Shown piece by piece: positions 58,621 to 64,000 of a stretch of DNA of 64,000 nucleotides. The notes under the pieces are model-generated. The model was not told the origin of the DNA. It did no database searches and was given only the letters and a program-made list of their open reading frames with translations. The first letter of the stretch is position 1; the number at the start of each line of letters is the position of its first letter. This stretch comes from Pseudomonas oryzihabitans NBRC 102199 (lineage in GTDB: Bacteria > Pseudomonadota > Gammaproteobacteria > Pseudomonadales > Pseudomonadaceae). Both the position numbers and the translations under genes were made by a program. Where the stretch lies: assembly GCF_000730625.1 (NCBI RefSeq), contig NZ_BBIT01000014.1, forward strand, positions 62,001-126,000. The letters are read 5' to 3'.

Positions 58621-61455
58621 ATGACCGATTACAAAGCGACGCTCAACCTGCCGGAAACGGCATTCCCGATGAAAGCCGGCCTGCCGCAGCGCGAGCCGGA
58701 AGCGCTCAAGCGCTGGCAGGACATCGACCTGTACGGGAAGCTGCGCGCCATCGGCAAGGGCCGTCCGACCTTCATCCTGCATGACGGTCCGCCCTATGCC
58801 AACGGCAGCATCCACATCGGTCATGCGCTGAACAAGATCCTCAAGGACATCATCACCCGGTCCAAGACCCTGGCCGGCTTCGATGCCCCCTATGTGCCGG
58901 GCTGGGACTGCCATGGCCTGCCCATCGAGCACAAGGTGGAGACCACCTTCGGCAAGAATCAGCCGGCGGATCTGACCCGCGAGCGCTGCCGCGCCTATGC
59001 CAGCGAGCAGATCGAAGAGCAGAAGGCCGGCTTCGTCCGCCTGGGCGTACTGGGTGACTGGAGCAATCCCTACCTGACCATGAACTTCGCCAACGAGGCC
59101 GGCGAGATCCGCGCCCTGGGCGAACTGGTCAAGAAGGGCTTCGTCTTCAAGGGCCTCAAGCCGGTCAACTTCTGCTTCGACTGCGGCTCGGCCCTGGCCG
59201 AGGCCGAGGTGGAGTACCAGGACAAGCGTTCCGACGCCATCGACGTGGCCTTCCCGGTCGCCGATGCCGACAAGCTGGCAGCCGCCTTCGGCCTCGAAGC
59301 GCTGGCCAAGCCCACCGCCATCGTCATCTGGACCACCACCCCCTGGACCATCCCGGCCAACCAGGCGCTCAACGTGCATCCCGAATTCACCTATGCGCTG
59401 GTGGACGTCGGTGATCGCCTGCTGCTGCTGGCCGAAGAGCTGGTGGAAAGCTGCCTGGCGCGCTACGGCCTGCAGGGCGAGGTGATCGCCACTGCCCCGG
59501 GAACCGCCCTGGAGCTGATCAACTTCCGTCATCCATTGTACGAGCGCCTGTCGCCCATCTACCTGGCCGAATACGTCGAGCTGGGCGCCGGTACGGGTAT
59601 CGTGCACTGCTCGCCGGCCTACGGTGAGGACGACTTCCGCATCTGCAAGCAGTACGGCCTGAGCAACGACGACATCCTCAATCCGGTGCAGAGCAACGGC
59701 GTCTATGCCGAGTCGCTGCCGCTGTTTGGCGGCCAGTTCATCTGGAAGGCCAACCCGGTCATCGTCGGCGCCCTGGAAGAGGCGGGCGCCCTGCTCAAGC
59801 ACGAGGCGATCAACCACAGCTACATGCACTGCTGGCGCCACAAGACCCCGTTGATCTATCGCGCCACCGCCCAGTGGTTCGTCGGCATGGACAAGCAGCC
59901 CAACGAGGGAGCCACCCTGCGCGAGCGTTCCCTGGCCGCCATCGAGCAGACCCAGTTCGTCCCGGCCTGGGGCCAGGCGCGGCTGCACGGCATGATCGCC
60001 GGCCGGCCCGACTGGTGCATCTCGCGCCAGCGCAACTGGGGCGTACCGATTCCCTTCTTCACCCACAAGGAAAGCGGCGAGCTGCATCCGCGTACCGTCG
60101 AGCTGATGGAAGCCGTCGCCCAGCGCGTCGAGCGCGAGGGCATCGAAGCCTGGTTCAAACTCGATCCCGCTGAACTGCTCGGCGAAGAAGCCGGTCAGTA
60201 CGACAAGAGTCGCGACACCCTCGACGTCTGGTTCGATTCCGGCACCACCCACTGGCACGTGCTGCGCGGCTCCCATGCCGAGCTGGCCCATGACCAGGGC
60301 CCGGCGGCCGATCTCTACCTGGAAGGCTCCGACCAGCACCGTGGCTGGTTCCACTCCTCGCTGCTGACCGGTTGCGCCATCGACGGCCATGCGCCCTACA
60401 AGGAACTGCTGACCCACGGCTTCACCGTGGACGAGCAGGGCCGCAAGCAATCCAAGTCGCTGGGCAATGTGGTCGCCCCGCAAAAGGTCATCGACAGCCT
60501 GGGTGCCGACATCCTGCGCCTCTGGGTCGCCTCCACCGACTACACCGGCGAGATGGCGGTCTCCGACCAGATCCTGCAGCGCAGTGCCGACTCCTATCGC
60601 CGTATCCGCAATACCGCGCGCTTCCTGCTCTCCAACCTCTCCGGCTTCGATCCGGCGGTCAACCGGGTCGCTCCCGAGGATATGATCGACCTGGATCGCT
60701 GGGCTGTGGATCGCGCCCTGCTGCTGCAACAGGAAATCGAGCAGGCCTACGCTGAGTACCGCTTCCTCAACGTCTACCAGAAGGTGCACAACTTCTGCGT
60801 GCAGGAGCTGGGCGGCTTCTACCTCGACATCATCAAGGACCGCCAGTACACCACTGGCGCCGACAGCCTGCCACGGCGTTCCTGCCAGACCGCGCTGTAT
60901 CTGATCGCCGAGGCCCTGGTGCGCTGGATCGCGCCTATCCTCTCCTTTACCGCCGACGAGATCTGGCAGTACCTGCCGGGCGAGCGGGAAGAGTCGGTGA
61001 TGCTGACCACCTGGTACGACGGCCTTTTCGCCCTGCCCGAGGGCGCGACCCTGGATCGTGCCTACTGGGATCAGGTGATGGCGGTCAAGGCCGCGGTCAA
61101 CAAGGAGCTGGAGAACCAGCGCGCCGCCAAGACCCTGGGTGGCAGCCTGCAGGCGGAGATCACCCTCTACGCCGACAGCGCCCTGCAGACCGTGCTGGAA
61201 GCCCTGGGCAACGAACTCAGATTCGTGCTGATCTCGTCCCAGGCCGCTGTCCAGCCGCTGGAAAAGGCTCCGGAAGGCGCCGTGGCCAGCGAACTGAGCG
61301 GCCTCAAGCTGGTGGTCCGCAAGTCCGAGGCACCCAAGTGCGCCCGCTGCTGGCACCACAGCCACAGCGTCGGCCAGGATGCCGCGCATCCGGAGATCTG
61401 CGAGCGCTGCGTGACCAACGTCTACGGTGCCGGCGAGGTGCGCGAGCATGCGTGA
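58621..61455 (+). CDS. ileS: Isoleucyl-tRNA synthetase
   Basis: A 944-residue class I synthetase. The HIGH motif is in GSIHIGHA, the KMSKS loop reads KQSKS in [10 protein letters not shown], the editing domain has the usual [14 protein letters not shown], and the C-terminal zinc finger uses CARCWHH and CERCV. It lies between ribF and lspA in the conserved ribF-ileS-lspA-fkpB-ispH order. Its stop overlaps lspA by 8 bp. Confidence 0.99.
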   Translation: MTDYKATLNLPETAFPMKAGLPQREPEALKRWQDIDLYGKLRAIGKGRPTFILHDGPPYANGSIHIGHALNKILKDIITRSKTLAGFDAPYVPGWDCHGLPIEHKVETTFGKNQPADLTRERCRAYASEQIEEQKAGFVRLGVLGDWSNPYLTMNFANEAGEIRALGELVKKGFVFKGLKPVNFCFDCGSALAEAEVEYQDKRSDAIDVAFPVADADKLAAAFGLEALAKPTAIVIWTTTPWTIPANQALNVHPEFTYALVDVGDRLLLLAEELVESCLARYGLQGEVIATAPGTALELINFRHPLYERLSPIYLAEYVELGAGTGIVHCSPAYGEDDFRICKQYGLSNDDILNPVQSNGVYAESLPLFGGQFIWKANPVIVGALEEAGALLKHEAINHSYMHCWRHKTPLIYRATAQWFVGMDKQPNEGATLRERSLAAIEQTQFVPAWGQARLHGMIAGRPDWCISRQRNWGVPIPFFTHKESGELHPRTVELMEAVAQRVEREGIEAWFKLDPAELLGEEAGQYDKSRDTLDVWFDSGTTHWHVLRGSHAELAHDQGPAADLYLEGSDQHRGWFHSSLLTGCAIDGHAPYKELLTHGFTVDEQGRKQSKSLGNVVAPQKVIDSLGADILRLWVASTDYTGEMAVSDQILQRSADSYRRIRNTARFLLSNLSGFDPAVNRVAPEDMIDLDRWAVDRALLLQQEIEQAYAEYRFLNVYQKVHNFCVQELGGFYLDIIKDRQYTTGADSLPRRSCQTALYLIAEALVRWIAPILSFTADEIWQYLPGEREESVMLTTWYDGLFALPEGATLDRAYWDQVMAVKAAVNKELENQRAAKTLGGSLQAEITLYADSALQTVLEALGNELRFVLISSQAAVQPLEKAPEGAVASELSGLKLVVRKSEAPKCARCWHHSHSVGQDAAHPEICERCVTNVYGAGEVREHA

Positions 61456-61951
61456 CGCCTCGCGTTTCGGTGCCTTGCCCTGGTTGGCCCTGAGTGTGCT
61501 GGTGATCCTGCTGGATCAGCTGACCAAGCTCTACTTCCAGGCCAACCTGTCGCTCTACCAGAAGGTGCCGGTGATTCCGGACATCCTCAGCTGGACCCTG
61601 GCCTACAACCCGGGCGCCGCCTTCAGCTTCCTGGCCGATCACTCCGGTTGGCAGCGTTGGTTCTTCGCCGGCATCGCCGCCGTAGTGAGCGTGGTCCTGG
61701 TGGTCTGGCTCAAGCGCCTGCGCAACGACACCTGGACCGCCATCGCCCTGGCCCTGATCCTTGGTGGTGCGCTGGGCAATCTCTATGACCGCCTGGTCCT
61801 GGGCCACGTCATCGACTTCATCCTGGTGCACTGGCGCCAGGAGTGGTACTACCCGGCCTTCAACCTGGCCGACAGCGCCATCACCGTCGGTGCCGTGATG
61901 CTGGCCCTGGACATGTTCCGCAAGAAGAAGCCCGAGGAAGCCCATGGCTGA
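61448..61951 (+). CDS. lspA: Lipoprotein signal peptidase
   Basis: A 167-residue aspartic membrane protease (signal peptidase II) with four helices. Catalytic Asp residues are in the GNLYDRL and NLADSAI regions, with NPGAAFSFL also conserved. The ATG at 61448 overlaps the end of ileS; the stop overlaps fkpB by 8 bp. It would process the lipoproteins encoded elsewhere in this window. Confidence 0.97.
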   Translation: MRDASRFGALPWLALSVLVILLDQLTKLYFQANLSLYQKVPVIPDILSWTLAYNPGAAFSFLADHSGWQRWFFAGIAAVVSVVLVVWLKRLRNDTWTAIALALILGGALGNLYDRLVLGHVIDFILVHWRQEWYYPAFNLADSAITVGAVMLALDMFRKKKPEEAHG

Positions 61952-62390
61952 GATCACCATCGGCCCGGATACCCGGGTCACCCTGCACTTCGCCATCAAG
62001 CTGCAGAATGGCGACGTGGTGGACAGTACCTTCGACAAGGCGCCGGCCACCTTCACCGTCGGCGACGGCAATCTCCTGCCCGGTTTCGAGCAGGCGCTGT
62101 TTGGCCTGGAGGCCGGTACCAAGACCAGCCTGACCATTCCGCCGGAGCGCGGCTTCGGCCAGCCCAACGATGGCAACCTGCAGACCATGGCGCGGGACGA
62201 CTTCAGTGACATGGAGCTGTCGCCCGGCCTGCTGATCATCTTCAGCGACGCCGCCGGTGGCGAGATGCCTGGCGTGGTCAAGAGCTACGACGACGAGCAG
62301 GTGATCATCGACTTCAACCACCCGCTGGCCGGTCGTGTACTGACCTTCGACGTGGAAATCCTGGCCATCGAGCCTGCCGTCTCCCATTGA
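61944..62390 (+). CDS. fkpB: FKBP-type peptidyl-prolyl isomerase, SlyD-like
   Basis: A 148-residue isomerase with an FKBP core ([38 protein letters not shown]) and an inserted flap of the SlpA/FkpB type ([22 protein letters not shown]). No His-rich tail. Coupled to lspA by overlap. Confidence 0.95.
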   Translation: MAEITIGPDTRVTLHFAIKLQNGDVVDSTFDKAPATFTVGDGNLLPGFEQALFGLEAGTKTSLTIPPERGFGQPNDGNLQTMARDDFSDMELSPGLLIIFSDAAGGEMPGVVKSYDDEQVIIDFNHPLAGRVLTFDVEILAIEPAVSH

Positions 62391-62424
62391 TCCAACGCCG
62401 CCCGTGAAGCGGGCAGAGGAGCCT

Positions 62425-63369
62425 ATGCAGATCAAGCTCGCCAATCCCCGCGGCTTCTGCGCCGGCGTGGACCGCGCCATCGACATCGTCGACCGGGCGC
62501 TGGACGTTTTCGGTCCGCCCATCTATGTGCGTCACGAAGTGGTGCACAACAAGTTCGTGGTCGACAACCTGCGCGCCCGTGGCGCCGTCTTCGTCGAAGA
62601 CGTGGCCGACGTACCGGACGACGTCATCCTCATCTTCAGCGCCCACGGCGTCTCCCAGGCCGTGCGCCGCGAGGCCGCCGAGCGTGGCCTCAAGGTGTTC
62701 GACGCCACCTGTCCGCTGGTGACCAAGGTGCACATGGAAGTCGCGCGCTACAGTCGTGACGGCCAGGAATGCATCCTCATCGGCCATGCCGGGCACCCGG
62801 AGGTGGAGGGCACCATGGGCCAGTACGATGATCGTGCCGGCGGTGCCATCTACCTGGTGGAAGACGAGGAAGACGTGGAAAAGCTCGAGGTGCGCAACCC
62901 CGAAGCCCTGTTCTACGTCTCCCAGACCACCCTGTCGATGGATGACACCCGCAAGGTGATCGATGCTCTGCGCGCCAAGTTTCCCCGCATCAATGGCCCG
63001 CGCAAGAACGACATCTGCTACGCCACCACCAACCGCCAGGACGCCGTGAAGACCCTGGCGTTGGAAAGCGACGTGGTGCTGGTAGTGGGTAGCCCCAGCA
63101 GTTCCAACTCCAACCGCCTGCGCGAACTCGCCGAACGCCTGGGCACCCCGGCCTATCTCATCGACGGCGCCGAAGACCTGCAGCAGAGCTGGTTCGAAGG
63201 CGTCCAACGCATAGGCGTCACCGCCGGCGCCTCGGCCCCCGAGGTCCTGGTACGCGGCGTCATCGACCAACTGCAGAGCTGGGGCGCCACTGGCGAGGTC
63301 GAGCTGGAAGGCGAGCCGGAACACATCACCTTCACCCTGCCGCGAGAGCTCAGGGTAAAGGCGGTGTAG
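62425..63369 (+). CDS. ispH: 4-hydroxy-3-methylbut-2-enyl diphosphate reductase
   Basis: A 314-residue 4Fe-4S enzyme, the last step of the MEP isoprenoid pathway. Cluster Cys residues are in [21 protein letters not shown] and [11 protein letters not shown]. The catalytic region SAHGVSQAV and [10 protein letters not shown] are present. The ATG at 62425 follows AGAGGAG. Isoprenoids made here feed IspB in the same window. Confidence 0.98.
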   Translation: MQIKLANPRGFCAGVDRAIDIVDRALDVFGPPIYVRHEVVHNKFVVDNLRARGAVFVEDVADVPDDVILIFSAHGVSQAVRREAAERGLKVFDATCPLVTKVHMEVARYSRDGQECILIGHAGHPEVEGTMGQYDDRAGGAIYLVEDEEDVEKLEVRNPEALFYVSQTTLSMDDTRKVIDALRAKFPRINGPRKNDICYATTNRQDAVKTLALESDVVLVVGSPSSSNSNRLRELAERLGTPAYLIDGAEDLQQSWFEGVQRIGVTAGASAPEVLVRGVIDQLQSWGATGEVELEGEPEHITFTLPRELRVKAV

Positions 63370-63384
63370 GACATCGCTGGCGCC

Positions 63385-63840
63385 TTAGCGGCGCCAGCAG
63401 TCGGCGGTGGTGACGTTTTGGCCGGTTTGGCCCTTCAAGCCGGTGTTGGTGAGTGTCAGATTCCCGCACCTGTCATTGGCCATCGTACCCGGGTTGTTCG
63501 GCGTCGCCGTCGCCGTATAGGACGTACCCGCATTTCCTATAGTGATCGAGAAGGTATAGCCGGTACCCGTGGGGTAGGGCGGGGCCGGATTATCCGGCAC
63601 ATCCGTCTGCCCGAGTGTCTTCGAATAGCGCCCTGTACCTGTGTTGTAGCGCTCCATGAATTGCGCCAACTGCATCAGAGACGCCTCGGCGTCGGTACGA
63701 TTCGTCCTTCTGACATGCTCCATGTAGGAGGGGTAGGCGATGGCCGCAAGAATGCCCGCGATGGCCACCACTATCATCAGCTCTATCAGGGTAAAGCCAC
63801 GCTGTTGGCTTCTAGGTCGCATTCCAATTATCTCATTCAT
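63385..63840 (-). CDS. pilE: Type IV minor pilin PilE
   Basis: A 151-residue pilin-like protein. The prepilin leader ends RG|FTLIEL with the Glu at position 5, followed by the hydrophobic helix [18 protein letters not shown]. Near the end a Cys pair, [13 protein letters not shown] and ADCWRR, forms the D-loop of minor pilins and matches the PilE ending. The ATG at 63840 overlaps the stop of the upstream gene by 4 bp; an internal ATG at 63822 is possible. Last gene of a fimU-pilVWXY1E-type operon. Confidence 0.9.
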   Translation of the reverse strand: MNEIIGMRPRSQQRGFTLIELMIVVAIAGILAAIAYPSYMEHVRRTNRTDAEASLMQLAQFMERYNTGTGRYSKTLGQTDVPDNPAPPYPTGTGYTFSITIGNAGTSYTATATPNNPGTMANDRCGNLTLTNTGLKGQTGQNVTTADCWRR

Positions 63841-64000
63841 CTGATTTCACGCCAGGAAGCGCGTTCTGAAACGCGGGAGCCTTTATTGACAGGTTCGCAT
63901 TGGGGCTGCCCTGTTGCTGAGCCGGTATAGCAGATGAGGTCGGTATCAGCACTGTCTCCCCGATTTATATAGGTCGGAGTCTTCACGATGCCTTGTTGAG
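63837..64000 (-). CDS. pilY1: PilY1-type protein, C-terminal end (partial)
   Basis: An open frame of 53 codons enters from the right edge and stops with TGA at 63837, overlapping the pilE start (ATGA). The visible part, with [22 protein letters not shown] and ending in [10 protein letters not shown], fits the C-terminus of PilY1-like tip adhesins, which lie immediately upstream of the last minor pilin gene. Only the tail is seen, so the name rests mainly on context. Confidence 0.65.
   Translation of the reverse strand, partial: QQGIVKTPTYINRGDSADTDLICYTGSATGQPQCEPVNKGSRVSERASWREIR

Overview
The window reads as a G+C-rich Pseudomonas chromosome. Many proteins look like Pseudomonas family members (SpuA-SpuI, OprD-type porin, AguA, DesA, OscA, an AsrA-like Lon protease), and two gene orders match P. 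aeruginosa as I remember it: sbp-cysTWA / desA / GGDEF / porin / aguA / spuI / spuA-H, and fklB / ispB / rplU-rpmA-obg / proB / rpsT / murJ / ribF-ileS-lspA-fkpB-ispH / pilE. No database search was possible, so species-level placement is not claimed. I see no insertion sequence, prophage, CRISPR array, rRNA operon or replication origin. One tRNA gene is present, tRNA-Arg(CCG).

Layout. 1-9313: end of a RimK-like ATP-grasp gene, a CorA/ZntB-type transporter with an altered GMN motif, a tightly packed minus-strand SDR - GH15 - 3-methyladenine glycosylase operon, two small genes, a chemotaxis receptor, and two dehydrogenase-type genes. 9590-13845: an unusual DUF4214/Ig-like protein, a PQQ sugar dehydrogenase, small membrane and lipoproteins, and an SMR transporter behind a clear guanidine-II (mini-ykkC) riboswitch. 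14099-20336: tRNA-Arg, gabD and gabT (GABA to succinate), an HDOD protein with a degenerate receiver, and a chemotaxis receptor whose sensor module appears to be C-terminal. 20479-24514: sulfate uptake (cysA, cysW, cysT, sbp, oscA). 24765-29201: fatty acid desaturase, PAS-GGDEF diguanylate cyclase, porin. 29262-41311: agmatine and polyamine metabolism. AguA deiminates agmatine, SpuI/SpuB glutamylate polyamines, SpuC transaminates, SpuA hydrolyses gamma-glutamyl-GABA, and SpuDEFGH import putrescine and spermidine. The product GABA would feed GabT/GabD in the same window.

41438-49959: thyA, gluconokinase, RhtA-like exporter, a small lipoprotein, an AsrA-like Lon protease, a structured intergenic region, YqhA, and a small cluster of DUF6482, FeS-type photolyase and DUF2256 genes. 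50002-64000: housekeeping genes (fklB, an iron-type promoter driving a small gene, ispB, rplU, rpmA, obg, proB, rpsT, murJ, ribF, ileS, lspA, fkpB, ispH), then the end of a type IV minor pilin operon (pilE, and the C-terminus of pilY1 running off the edge).

The strongest individual signals are: the guanidine-II riboswitch, which redefines the SMR gene start and substrate; a partial duplication at the spuG/spuH junction that carries the spuH ribosome binding site; strong hairpins behind each of the three periplasmic binding protein genes; a multi-stem intergenic region at 46740-46860; a hairpin that buries a ribosome binding site at 8177-8216; and a 38-bp palindrome/Fur-like promoter at 50894-50931. 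Several genes absent from a simple length-filtered gene call were recovered by reading the DNA: a 46-aa glycine-rich lipoprotein, the DUF2256 protein, the tRNA and the pilY1 tail.
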